The notes below the pieces were generated by a model, which was not told the origin of the DNA, did no database searches, and saw nothing but the letters and a program-made list of their open reading frames with translations. A program made the position numbers and the translations under genes. This document shows, in pieces, positions 1 to 6,341 of a stretch of DNA of 9,216 bases. Source of the DNA: Bacilli bacterium (GTDB lineage Bacteria; Bacillota_I; Bacilli_A; RFN20; CAG-826); contig JAEDNC010000032.1 in the NCBI GenBank assembly GCA_016302705.1, forward strand, positions 1 to 9,216, written 5' to 3'. Positions within the stretch are counted from its first letter, which is position 1. Every line of letters begins with the position of its first letter.

Positions 1-56
1 TCACAATCCGGGTACGATTAGATAATACGTATAAATATGAAACTTATAGATGTTAG
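1..56 (+). CDS. possible 3' tail of an upstream gene
   Basis: Of the three + frames open at the left edge, the one starting at base 3 runs furthest. It reads T-I-R-V-R-L-D-N-T-Y-K-Y-E-T-Y-R-C and ends at TAG 54-56. The other two stop at 19-21 and 23-25. If real, it would overlap the start of the Nudix gene by about 20 bases, which would fit translational coupling and the missing Shine-Dalgarno sequence there. Seventeen codons are too few to identify a family, and the frame choice is a guess. Confidence 0.2.
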   Translation, partial: TIRVRLDNTYKYETYRC

Positions 57-609
57 AAAAATTCATCAAGGAAAATTCTTATCTTATTATGTTGCCAGTT
101 ATATTAATAAAGATGGCGACTTAAAAGAATATGAATTTATTTCTAGAAATAACAATGTCACTAAAGATATTTTTGGCCAAGTGGTTGTTGAAGGTGTCGG
201 TTTAGTGCCATTAAGTGAAGATCATCAAAGAATCTTATTACAAAAAGAATTTAGACTTGCCACTAATAGAGATGTTTATAATTTTCCTGCTGGACTAATT
301 GATAAGGGAGAAACTCCTCAAGAAGCAGCAAAAAGAGAACTAAAAGAAGAAACTGGATTAGATTTAATAGAAATAATTGAAACTTTATCTCCTTCTTATG
401 CTTCTCAAGGAACAAGCGATGAATTAATGCAAATAGTGGTGTGTACCTGTAAAGGCGAGATTAAAGAATCTTGCTATGCGGATGAAGAGATCACCGCAAG
501 ATGGTACACCAAAGAAGAAATTAAAGAATTATTAAAGCAAAATGTATTTATGTCTGTGAGAACTCAAATGTTCTTGTGGCAGTGGTGCAATTCAGAAAAA
601 GTTGCCTAA
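37..609 (+). CDS. Nudix hydrolase, ADP-ribose pyrophosphatase type
   Basis: The 190-residue product has a complete Nudix box at about residues 86-108: G86, E92, R100-E101, E104-E105 and G107, matching G-x5-E-x7-R-E-U-x-E-E-x-G-U. The glutamates bind the metal that drives hydrolysis of nucleoside diphosphates linked to another group. The S-P-S-Y-A-S-Q-G-T-S-D-E stretch at about 118-129, shortly after the box, resembles the S-P-G-x-S-D-E region of ADP-ribose pyrophosphatases, so ADP-ribose or a similar sugar nucleotide is the likeliest substrate; this is inferred. The length is normal for that family. It is probably a soluble cytoplasmic housekeeping enzyme. No Shine-Dalgarno sequence precedes ATG 37, but the start suits the family's N-terminus, so coupling to an upstream gene is plausible. 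The next gene has its own promoter and appears functionally unrelated. Confidence 0.9.
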   Translation: MKLIDVRKIHQGKFLSYYVASYINKDGDLKEYEFISRNNNVTKDIFGQVVVEGVGLVPLSEDHQRILLQKEFRLATNRDVYNFPAGLIDKGETPQEAAKRELKEETGLDLIEIIETLSPSYASQGTSDELMQIVVCTCKGEIKESCYADEEITARWYTKEEIKELLKQNVFMSVRTQMFLWQWCNSEKVA

Positions 610-711
610 TCTATGGTAATTTTTTTATGCATTCATATTCATTATTAACAATATTTTTCTTTCTTAAAAAGTTGGACTATTAGAATACATTTTCGAGAAT
701 TTTTCAAACTT

Positions 712-723
712 TTACTATAGTAA
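712..723. promoter_or_regulatory. 12-bp perfect palindrome upstream of promoter
   Basis: TTACTATAGTAA is its own reverse complement and ends 12 bases before the proposed -35 box at 736. The position would suit a dimeric regulator, but palindromes of this length arise by chance in AT-rich DNA and I do not recognise a known operator. Confidence 0.2.
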
Positions 724-735
724 CAAAGAAATTTG

Positions 736-765
736 TTGCAACACTAGTCGATAAATTTCTATAAT
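736..765 (+). promoter_or_regulatory. sigma-A-type promoter for the 908 gene
   Basis: The -35 box TTGCAA (736-741) and perfect -10 box TATAAT (760-765) are separated by 18 bases. Transcription would start near 772, giving a leader of about 136 nt before the ATG at 908. The rest of the gap from 610 to 735 is AT-rich and holds no gene or clear terminator for the Nudix gene that I can see. Confidence 0.6.
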
Positions 766-786
766 AATTTTGCATAACAAGAACGA

Positions 787-887
787 ATAGGAAGTCCCAA
801 ACCTATAGACGACAAAGTGATGCAATTAAACTAAACTATCATCCATTCAATTTAAAATGTACGACAATTGAATGATTTTTGTCGTTT
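787..887 (+). ncRNA. structured 5' leader with competing hairpins, candidate riboregulator
   Basis: Several helices can be drawn here. Helix A pairs ATAGG (787-791) with CCTAT (802-806). Helix B is long-range, ACGACAAA (809-816) with TTTGTCGT (878-885), extendable by A-U and G-U pairs to 807/887. Inside B lie helix C, GATG (819-822) with CATC (840-843), and helix D, CATTCAATT (844-852) with AATTGAATG (866-874). Together they form a three-way junction. ACGACAA occurs again at 861-867 in the loop and 3' arm of D, and can pair locally with TTGTCGT (879-885), which would break both B and D. B ends three bases before the Shine-Dalgarno sequence at 890-895, so the switch could act on translation. 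I do not recognise it as a known riboswitch class. Confidence 0.45.
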
Positions 888-907
888 ATAAGGAGAAATA
901 AATAATT

Positions 908-1930
908 ATGAAAAAAACAAAGATTATTGTTCCTGCATTAGGCATTATCGCATTTGCTACAGCCGCTTCAATTACAGGAACAGTCGCATGGTTTACCGCT
1001 AATAACGCAGTCTCCGTTACAGGAATGCAATTTAAGACACAAGTTGGTAACAACTTACTTATCGCTGATAATCAAAATAGTTCCTTCACAGACGCTGTCT
1101 TTGGTACATCATTAACACAAACTAGAAAAGCTAAACTTGAACCAGTTTCATCCGTTGATGGTGTTGGTTTTTATTACACAACAGTTGCTAACGATAATGG
1201 TTCTGCAAAAGAAGCCTCCCCATTCTACACTTATAACGAAGGTGCTGCTTTAGTTGATACAGATGCAGATAAAACTGCAAACGATGCTTCATTTAACGCT
1301 AGATATGGTGTTGCTTCCCCAACAACTGGTTGGGCCGGAACAGTCCTTTATGGATATGTTGACTATACTTTCTATCTTAAAGCATCATTATCCACAACAG
1401 GCGATCGTATTATCATGAACGAATGCACAATGAGATATAACGGCGCTGGTCTTGAAGCAAGCGACAAAGCTTGGAGAATTGGTGTTTATGCTGCTGAAGC
1501 AATTGCTTCTACAAACGATGGTGTAACAACAGTTACTCCATATGAAACCCCAATGGCTGCTGGTGATAACAAAACAATCTTATCCCCAACTGGCGCAGAT
1601 TACTTCACCAAAACCGAAGGAGGAGAACCTGCAATAGTTGATGCGGTTAATGGTGTCAGCGGAATAGGTCGTGGTGATGGATTTGCTCCAACATATGGTG
1701 ATGTTATTAATTTCAACAAAAAAGCAATTATCTATTCAGCACAAACTAATGCAGAAACAAACAAAGTCTTTAAAGTCGTTGTCCGTCTTTGGCTCGAAGG
1801 TGAAGACACAAAATGTTATGTTGATAACTACAAGACATTATCTGCAGATTACACACTCAGCCTTAGTTTTGTTACAGAATTAAACACTGTTGACGAAGGT
1901 TCTTCTGCTGGTGTTTCAAACATTGGTTAA
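908..1930 (+). CDS. secreted SipW-type signal protein, TasA/camelysin-like surface subunit (copy 1)
   Basis: The 340-residue product starts with M-K-K-T-K and a hydrophobic segment (about 6-29) ending in T23-G-T-V-A-W-F29. This resembles the signal peptides cleaved by SipW on TasA and camelysin, with no lipobox cysteine. A P-V-S-S block (79-82), a Y-T-F-Y-L-K strand near 153-158, A-W-R-I-G-V-Y near 188-194 and L-W-L-E-G-E-D (294-300) followed by C303 are shared in part with the four related proteins downstream. The body is rich in Ala, Thr, Gly and Asn, as expected for an extracellular beta-rich protein. AAGGAG at 890-895 lies 12 bases before the ATG. Its own promoter, structured leader and downstream terminator make it a separate unit, perhaps the major subunit. 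A fibre role is inferred from the signal and context; I cannot name the gene. Confidence 0.75.
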   Translation: MKKTKIIVPALGIIAFATAASITGTVAWFTANNAVSVTGMQFKTQVGNNLLIADNQNSSFTDAVFGTSLTQTRKAKLEPVSSVDGVGFYYTTVANDNGSAKEASPFYTYNEGAALVDTDADKTANDASFNARYGVASPTTGWAGTVLYGYVDYTFYLKASLSTTGDRIIMNECTMRYNGAGLEASDKAWRIGVYAAEAIASTNDGVTTVTPYETPMAAGDNKTILSPTGADYFTKTEGGEPAIVDAVNGVSGIGRGDGFAPTYGDVINFNKKAIIYSAQTNAETNKVFKVVVRLWLEGEDTKCYVDNYKTLSADYTLSLSFVTELNTVDEGSSAGVSNIG

Positions 1931-1951
1931 TAGTATAATCTAACCATAAAG

Positions 1952-1977
1952 ATCCTCGATTCACTCGAGGATTTTTT
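1952..1977 (+). terminator. intrinsic terminator after the 908 gene
   Basis: ATCCTCGA (1952-1959) pairs perfectly with TCGAGGAT (1965-1972) around a five-base loop, and a run of T follows to 1977. The stem begins 21 bases after the stop codon. It separates the 908 gene from the riboswitch-controlled genes downstream. Confidence 0.9.
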
Positions 1978-1996
1978 ATTGCTCTATAAATAGAAC

Positions 1997-2025
1997 TTGC
2001 TACTTTTAATTTGAAATGGTATGTT
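1997..2025 (+). promoter_or_regulatory. extended -10 promoter driving the riboswitch leader
   Basis: TTGCTA (1997-2002) is followed after 17 bases by TATGTT (2020-2025), with TGG directly before it as an extended -10 element. Transcription would begin near 2032, just ahead of the first paired element of the proposed aptamer. The placement supports the call; the boxes alone are of average quality. Confidence 0.45.
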
Positions 2026-2034
2026 TTATGTGAG

Positions 2035-2120
2035 TTAAAAGTACAGCTACAGTGATGTAGTGTCACAAAACTATAGGGTCTTAATTAATTAAGAAGGATT
2101 AAGATAGCCAGTTGCCTTAG
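2035..2120 (+). ncRNA. cyclic-di-GMP-I (GEMM-I) riboswitch aptamer, variant
   Basis: The element has a 5-bp hairpin CTACA (2047-2051)/TGTAG (2056-2060) capped by the GNRA tetraloop GTGA. It is followed by CACAAAACTATAGGGTCT (2064-2081), and further on by GATAGCCAGTTGCC (2103-2116). From memory these match the GEMM-I pattern: a GNRA hairpin, then (ACG)CAAA-x-CTATAGGGTCTAA, then GATAGCCAGTTGCC. CTAT 2071-2074 pairs with ATAG 2104-2107, enclosing an arm with the palindrome at 2079-2094. Two deviations limit certainty: the usual GGGCAAACC segment before the first hairpin is poorly kept (AAAAGTACAG), and the outer P1 stem looks weak. The RNA should sense c-di-GMP or a related cyclic dinucleotide and control the gene run starting at 2224. 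Ligand specificity cannot be read from sequence alone. Confidence 0.75.
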
Positions 2121-2170
2121 GAGATGTAAATCTCGCCAATGTTTTGGATGATAGGCAACTGGCATTTTTA
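2107..2170 (+). terminator. riboswitch expression platform: terminator hairpin
   Basis: GCCAGTTGCCT (2107-2117) pairs over 11 bases with AGGCAACTGGC (2153-2163), followed by ATTTTTA. The enclosed part can form GAGAT-GTAA-ATCTC (2121-2134) and a small CCAA/TTGG hairpin (2136-2147). The 5' arm is the conserved 3' end of the aptamer, so the terminator and the folded aptamer exclude one another. Ligand binding would therefore be expected to prevent termination and turn the downstream genes on. The T run is short, so termination may be partial. Confidence 0.7.
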
Positions 2171-2193
2171 TATCTTCGTTGGGACATTAATTC

Positions 2194-2211
2194 GCCTCCA
2201 CCTTCTGGGGC
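2194..2211 (+). promoter_or_regulatory. GC-rich hairpin where a ribosome binding site is expected
   Basis: GCCTC (2194-2198) can pair with GGGGC (2207-2211), with one G-U pair and an eight-base loop. It lies 12 bases before the start codon at 2224. No AGGAGG-like sequence is present; GGGG (2207-2210) is the only purine-rich stretch and would be buried in this stem. A role in translation control is possible but unproven. Confidence 0.3.
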
Positions 2212-2223
2212 ACACCTCACATT

Positions 2224-3039
2224 ATGTACGAATTAGAATACGTTAAAAAACGAAAAAGAAGAAAAAGAGCAGTAATTATCGGTGGTATTTCTACCGTTGT
2301 CGTTTCGACATTGTCAATTATTGCTTTTTTAGGTCGTTTTGCTGGCACATTCACTGTGTCGCTTGATACTGGTAATGTTAAGTTAGCGCTTTCTGAAAAA
2401 AGTACATTTGCCAATCCAAGTGCTTTCTTAAGAGTTAATAGTATTGCCAGCTTTGCTGAATACACTTATAACTCGATTGAAAAGTTCACACACGAAGCAA
2501 TTGATAGTGAAGAATCTTCAGTAGACTTGGGTGCTAATTACAAACTTGATGGAGTGACAGTGGAATCACTTAACTTCCTTAAGTACACCTTCTATGTGAA
2601 AAACGTCGGAAACACAGTTGCAAGCTACAAATTCACACTTAATTTAGTGGAATCAAAGCCAGCAAGTAATGGAAAGACATTAGATGACACTCTTAGAGTG
2701 ATGATCTATCAAAACACAGCAAGTAATGAGCATAGTCACACTGTCTATGGAAAAAGACTCAGTCAACCAAGAATTGTTGATGGCAATCCAGACTATCGCC
2801 CTCCTATATCTATTAGCGAGGAACAAGCCCCTATGGCCGGGTATGATTTCCCTGGATATGCTGAGATATTCCAATCTCAATCAGTTATTACTAGCTTCAT
2901 AGTACCGCAAATTGATGCAGGTGAAATGAGAAGGTACACAATAGTAACCTGGCTTGAAGGATTCATGTCAGGTCCCGAGACTGCACCAGTAGGTGCAACA
3001 ATAAAATTAGGAGTTGAAATTAACGCTTATGAAATTTAA
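2224..3039 (+). CDS. SipW-type/TasA-like secreted protein, divergent (copy 2)
   Basis: The 271-residue product begins with a very basic stretch (K8-K-R-K-R-R-K-R15) and a hydrophobic segment at about 16-38. Next comes A-G-T-F-T-V-S-L-D-T-G-N-V-K-L at about 40-54, reminiscent of the post-cleavage region of TasA/camelysin proteins (compare x-x-G-T-L-D-L). It lacks the A-W-F/Y of its neighbours. A strand Y-T-F-Y-V-K (121-126), T-L-R-V-M-I-Y (156-162) and V-T-W-L-E-G (241-246) plus a final beta strand link it to the same family. It is the shortest of the five and the first gene behind the riboswitch, so it could be a minor, anchor or tip subunit; that is inference. ATG 2224 is the only start available after an in-frame TAA at 2188, and it has no Shine-Dalgarno sequence. 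The last 11 bases overlap the next gene. Confidence 0.65.
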   Translation: MYELEYVKKRKRRKRAVIIGGISTVVVSTLSIIAFLGRFAGTFTVSLDTGNVKLALSEKSTFANPSAFLRVNSIASFAEYTYNSIEKFTHEAIDSEESSVDLGANYKLDGVTVESLNFLKYTFYVKNVGNTVASYKFTLNLVESKPASNGKTLDDTLRVMIYQNTASNEHSHTVYGKRLSQPRIVDGNPDYRPPISISEEQAPMAGYDFPGYAEIFQSQSVITSFIVPQIDAGEMRRYTIVTWLEGFMSGPETAPVGATIKLGVEINAYEI

Positions 3040-3958
3040 TAAGAAATTAGTCGTTGCAACTTTATCTACAGCATTAGGTCTTGGTATCGTCGGTAGTATT
3101 ACTGGTACCGTTGCTTGGTATCAATATTCTACAAGGGCGACAACATCTATTATTGGAAGTTCCGGAGGTAAAACCGGTGTTCTCCAAATCAAAATGGCAG
3201 GAGCGGAAGACTCTACTTATACTAGAGATTTATATACCGCCACATTAACATCTGGTAGATCAAACACAGTTCTTTATCCTTGTACATTCGGTGGTATTGA
3301 TAATAATGTTGCTCTTCCATCAACAGCAAAACGTAATCCAGTTGCCGGAAAAGGCAACCCAGAGAACTGGGAAGATGCAACTTCTGCAGTTGATTACATT
3401 CAATACTCTGTTACTTTAAGAGCACAACAATATAATGCATCTACCGAACAAGTTGAACCACTTCAAAATATTAATATCTACTTATCTGATATTATGCTTG
3501 AAGATGCTGAAACAACTGCAGGAGATTTAACTACTGCATTAAGAATGCATATTCACACAAATGATGGGGCAACTGATAAATATTTCCTTATCGGTTCAAC
3601 TGCTACAACATTAGACACTTATGGACATCTCGATATCGATGGTGATGGTATTGCTGACAAGGTTGGTGGATATGAAACAGATCCAAATCATAACGACACA
3701 GTTATGTATGGTGTTGAGAGTTCTCAACAAAAATGCATGGGTATCTCTGATATTGAAGGTTTAACAACCGCAATTGGTAAAACCAACGCTTCTGGTACAT
3801 TAGATGTAACAGTGACACTTTGGCTTGAAGGTTGGGCACAATTAAACCCATATTCATCACCAAATACTGATGTTAAAGCAATGTGGAACAATAACACAAT
3901 TGGTAAGACCATCCATGCTGGATTGACATTCGATGTCGATACACAATTTGATGCATAA
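3029..3958 (+). CDS. SipW-type/TasA-like secreted protein with D-x-D-G-D-G loop (copy 3)
   Basis: I place the start at ATG 3029, giving 309 residues beginning M-K-F-N-K-K. An in-frame TTG at 3014 directly abuts the TAGGAG at 3008-3013 and is too close to use it, whereas the ATG lies 15 bases away. The start overlaps the preceding gene by 11 bases, suggesting coupled translation. A hydrophobic segment (about 7-24) ends in T-G-T-V-A-W-Y (25-31). Further features are L-Y-P-C at 82-85, I-Y-L-S-D (150-154), A-L-R-M-H-I (170-175), L-D-I-D-G-D-G-I-A-D (201-210), M-Y-G-V (226-229) and L-W-L-E-G-W (264-269). The D-x-D-x-D-G-x-x-D loop is a classic calcium-binding pattern, usual in secreted proteins. 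Copies 3, 4 and 5 align best with each other. The most likely role is a surface or fibre subunit. Confidence 0.7.
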   Translation: MKFNKKLVVATLSTALGLGIVGSITGTVAWYQYSTRATTSIIGSSGGKTGVLQIKMAGAEDSTYTRDLYTATLTSGRSNTVLYPCTFGGIDNNVALPSTAKRNPVAGKGNPENWEDATSAVDYIQYSVTLRAQQYNASTEQVEPLQNINIYLSDIMLEDAETTAGDLTTALRMHIHTNDGATDKYFLIGSTATTLDTYGHLDIDGDGIADKVGGYETDPNHNDTVMYGVESSQQKCMGISDIEGLTTAIGKTNASGTLDVTVTLWLEGWAQLNPYSSPNTDVKAMWNNNTIGKTIHAGLTFDVDTQFDA

Positions 3959-3961
3959 TCA

Positions 3962-3977
3962 ATAAATAATTATTTAT
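3962..3977. repeat. 16-bp AT palindrome between copies 3 and 4
   Basis: ATAAATAATTATTTAT is a perfect palindrome in the 49-base gap. It is entirely A/T with no GC stem, so it is not a convincing terminator. It could be a weak RNA processing or stability hairpin, or chance. Confidence 0.25.
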
Positions 3978-4007
3978 ATCTTTAAAATTAGGGGAGAGGA
4001 GGAAAGT

Positions 4008-5195
4008 ATGAAAGCTAGTAGGAAAGTAAATGTCGCTTTAGCTGTGATGTCTTCATGCGTTACAGTTGGAATATTCGGCGCAGTTACTGGTACACTCGCG
4101 TGGTATGTAAATAGCACACGTGTAACCGTTTCTTTTACTGGTACATCTGTGCGTAGTAGCTTACATTTACAAATTGGCATTATTGATAATGGCAACATTT
4201 TCAGTGATGACGACTTACTTAACTACAATCTTGTTAGAGAATATCAAGATAGCCATGGTGTAGACTTATGCGATGGAAATTCTATCGTATGGAATAAATC
4301 ATCTAGCTTACCAAGCGATGCGATTAATCACTATCTAGCAGGGACACATACTTTCGCAACTACAGAACTCTCCCCTGTTTCTTCTAAATCTAGATTAAAG
4401 ACAGTCACTAGTGATATCTCTTTATATGAAGCTCCAAAAGTGGGAAATCTTAATCCAACTGGAGTAGCAGAAAAAAGAGAATATATCCAAATTCCATTTG
4501 CATTTAAAGTTTTAAGTAACGAAGATGTTCCATTAGATAATAAGGAAGTCTGGTTATCAGATGCTTTAACTGAAAGTGATGCAACTAATGTTGATCAAGC
4601 GATTAGAATTCACGTATATAACAATCACGGTAAAGATGAACATGATGTCATCAAACACGATTCATTTATTATCAATCCATCTTCAAATAATGACGGAGCA
4701 ACGACCGTCGCTGGAATGCTAAATTTGGATGGAAATGATACATATGATTACGATGGTGATCATGAATTAATTTATGGAGAATATGGTGATGTAACACCTA
4801 CTTTCTCTACAGATTCTTATAAAGATGACGCTGGATTTGATGAAGACGCCATTTACGATGTAAATGACACACATGATACTAGTGGTAGATCAACAACTTT
4901 TACCGCTAAACACAACAAAGAATGTAAACCAATTTCTAACTGGAATACTTTTAAAGCAGGATTTAAATACGCTGATTATTACGGTATGAATTCTGTTAAG
5001 CCAGAGATTGCTGCAAATGGTAATTATACTGGTGGTAAACCTATCGCATACACTGATAGTGCATGCAAAATTGGTTATTCTAAATTGACTATTTGGCTTG
5101 AAGGATGGGACCATGCAATTATCGATTCTGCAATTGGTCACAAATTCAACCTTGGATTAACATTTGAAGTAAATAAAATCGGAATTAATCTCTAA
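4008..5195 (+). CDS. SipW-type/TasA-like secreted protein (copy 4)
   Basis: The 395-residue product is the largest of the five and has the best ribosome binding site in the window, AGGAGG at 3997-4002, five bases before the ATG. Its hydrophobic N-terminal segment ends in T-G-T-L-A-W-Y (27-33). Shared features follow in the same order as in copy 3: L-S-P-V-S-S (121-126), Y-I-Q (159-161), V-W-L-S-D-A (181-186), A-I-R-I-H-V-Y (198-204), an Asp-rich loop L-N-L-D-G-N-D-T-Y-D-Y-D-G-D (238-251), L-I-Y-G-E (254-258), A-K-H-N-K (300-304) and T-I-W-L-E-G-W-D (361-368) with a closing strand. Extra Asp-rich sequence at about 259-300 explains the greater length. The strong binding site in mid-operon suggests it is needed in higher amounts than its neighbours. 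Exact function is unknown; a surface structural role is inferred. Confidence 0.7.
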   Translation: MKASRKVNVALAVMSSCVTVGIFGAVTGTLAWYVNSTRVTVSFTGTSVRSSLHLQIGIIDNGNIFSDDDLLNYNLVREYQDSHGVDLCDGNSIVWNKSSSLPSDAINHYLAGTHTFATTELSPVSSKSRLKTVTSDISLYEAPKVGNLNPTGVAEKREYIQIPFAFKVLSNEDVPLDNKEVWLSDALTESDATNVDQAIRIHVYNNHGKDEHDVIKHDSFIINPSSNNDGATTVAGMLNLDGNDTYDYDGDHELIYGEYGDVTPTFSTDSYKDDAGFDEDAIYDVNDTHDTSGRSTTFTAKHNKECKPISNWNTFKAGFKYADYYGMNSVKPEIAANGNYTGGKPIAYTDSACKIGYSKLTIWLEGWDHAIIDSAIGHKFNLGLTFEVNKIGINL

Positions 5196-5196
5196 A

Positions 5197-6321
5197 ATGA
5201 AAAGCAAAAAAATAATTCTTACTTTCTATGTAGGTCTTGTTGCTTTAAGTTCTGTTGGTCTAGGTTTCTCCATTGCGTGGTACACTAGTAGCGCGAATTT
5301 GTATGTGAATACATTTAATGTATCAATTATTGGAGAAGCAGGGCTATTTATATCCGAATCCAGCGATATTGAAACCGCTGGGACTGAGATTCAATATGAC
5401 TTTACTGACGGCAAGCTTTTTGAGCCTGTCACAAGTGCATATTCATCAATTTGGATGAATGAAAAGAGTGAATTTCCAAAATTCTACGTTGAAAACGAAA
5501 GTTTTTCAGCAACTGAATATATTCCTCCTCTTAGACCGCACAACTCAGGATATCTCTCTAAAAAACTTTACTTATTTTCAGATCAAAATGTTAACGTGAC
5601 AATTGATCCAGGAAATTTAGCAGCAGGAGAGAAGGCTACTTATATTGAACCAGATTCTCTTTTTAATAACGCGTACGCGAGCACACTATATAATGAGATA
5701 CAAGCGAGCAAAGATGAAAAAGATGAACCTTTAAAAAATCTCACCGTGGATGAGCTCAAAGAAAGACTCAACAAACTCCCTAAAGCAATGCGTTTTTCTG
5801 TGTTAATTCCCGATGAAGCCAATTATCAATATGCGATAATTGACCCAAATAGAGACGAAAATGAAGTCCAATTTGGAGGATTGCTTGATGTTGACGTTGA
5901 TAGATATTACGATTTTTATAGGAATGATCTAGGAAATTTCTATGAAAGAGTCTATGGAGAAATAAACGATAGAAGCTTAATCGTTTACGATGAAAAAGTC
6001 GATTATGACTCTTCATACACTAATCCAACTATTGAAGCAAATGCCTTCAACGCTAAACATAAAGCTAATGTTAAAAAATTTAATTACGAAGCTTCACTTG
6101 CAAACGGTCTAACATTTGAAAAAGAAAAGGCATATACATTAGACCAATTTGAAAGAGAAGACTTATTCAAACCGTTTGTCATTCCAGTGTATGCAAATAA
6201 ACCTCAAGAAATCATTCTCTCAATTTATATTGAAGGATGGGACCTTGAAAGTGTTAATTACACGATGGGAGCGACATTCGACGCTGCTATATCATTCACA
6301 GTAGACCATGCAATGATTTAG
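5197..6321 (+). CDS. SipW-type/TasA-like secreted protein, eroded motifs (copy 5)
   Basis: The 374-residue product starts one base after the stop of copy 4 with no clear Shine-Dalgarno sequence, so its translation is probably coupled. The N-terminus is M-K-S-K-K with a hydrophobic segment to about 27 and S-I-A-W-Y-T (25-30), lacking the T-G-T of its relatives. Family landmarks remain: F-E-P-V-T-S (75-80), A-M-R-F-S-V (197-202), L-L-D-V-D-V-D-R-Y-Y-D (229-239), R-V-Y-G-E (251-255), N-A-K-H-K (285-289) and I-Y-I-E-G-W-D (343-349). The Asp-rich loop has lost its glycines and the usual W of W-L-E-G is Y. It has more Lys, Glu and Asp than the others, including a helix-like charged stretch at about 163-195. 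It may be a specialised adaptor or terminal subunit; this is speculation. Confidence 0.65.
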   Translation: MKSKKIILTFYVGLVALSSVGLGFSIAWYTSSANLYVNTFNVSIIGEAGLFISESSDIETAGTEIQYDFTDGKLFEPVTSAYSSIWMNEKSEFPKFYVENESFSATEYIPPLRPHNSGYLSKKLYLFSDQNVNVTIDPGNLAAGEKATYIEPDSLFNNAYASTLYNEIQASKDEKDEPLKNLTVDELKERLNKLPKAMRFSVLIPDEANYQYAIIDPNRDENEVQFGGLLDVDVDRYYDFYRNDLGNFYERVYGEINDRSLIVYDEKVDYDSSYTNPTIEANAFNAKHKANVKKFNYEASLANGLTFEKEKAYTLDQFEREDLFKPFVIPVYANKPQEIILSIYIEGWDLESVNYTMGATFDAAISFTVDHAMI

Positions 6322-6341
6322 AAGATAGGAGAAAAAAATAT

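Noticed and set aside
787..843. Resemblance of the 908-gene leader (CCCAAACC, GACGACAAAG, CTAAAC) to a second c-di-GMP-I riboswitch
   Set aside because: There is no GNRA-capped hairpin between the first two blocks, no GGTCTAA/tetraloop receptor pair and no GATAGCCAGTTGCC-like 3' segment. The strongest pairings define a different architecture.
1671..1883. Small + strand frame inside the 908 gene
   Set aside because: It lies wholly within the larger gene in another frame, and its translation shows no family features.
1934..1939. TATAAT just after the 908 gene as a -10 box
   Set aside because: It is followed at once by the strong terminator at 1952-1977 and has no good -35 box inside the end of the gene, so a transcript from it would be stopped immediately.
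2217..2465. Open frame on the - strand opposite the start of copy 2
   Set aside because: It is a shadow of a well-supported secreted-protein gene and has no ribosome binding site or recognisable product. The same holds for the other - strand frames within 1872-6016 and 8947-9195.
3014..3028. TTG 3014 as the start of copy 3
   Set aside because: The TAGGAG sequence ends at 3013, leaving no spacing. ATG 3029 gives the M-K-x-x-K start seen in the related proteins.
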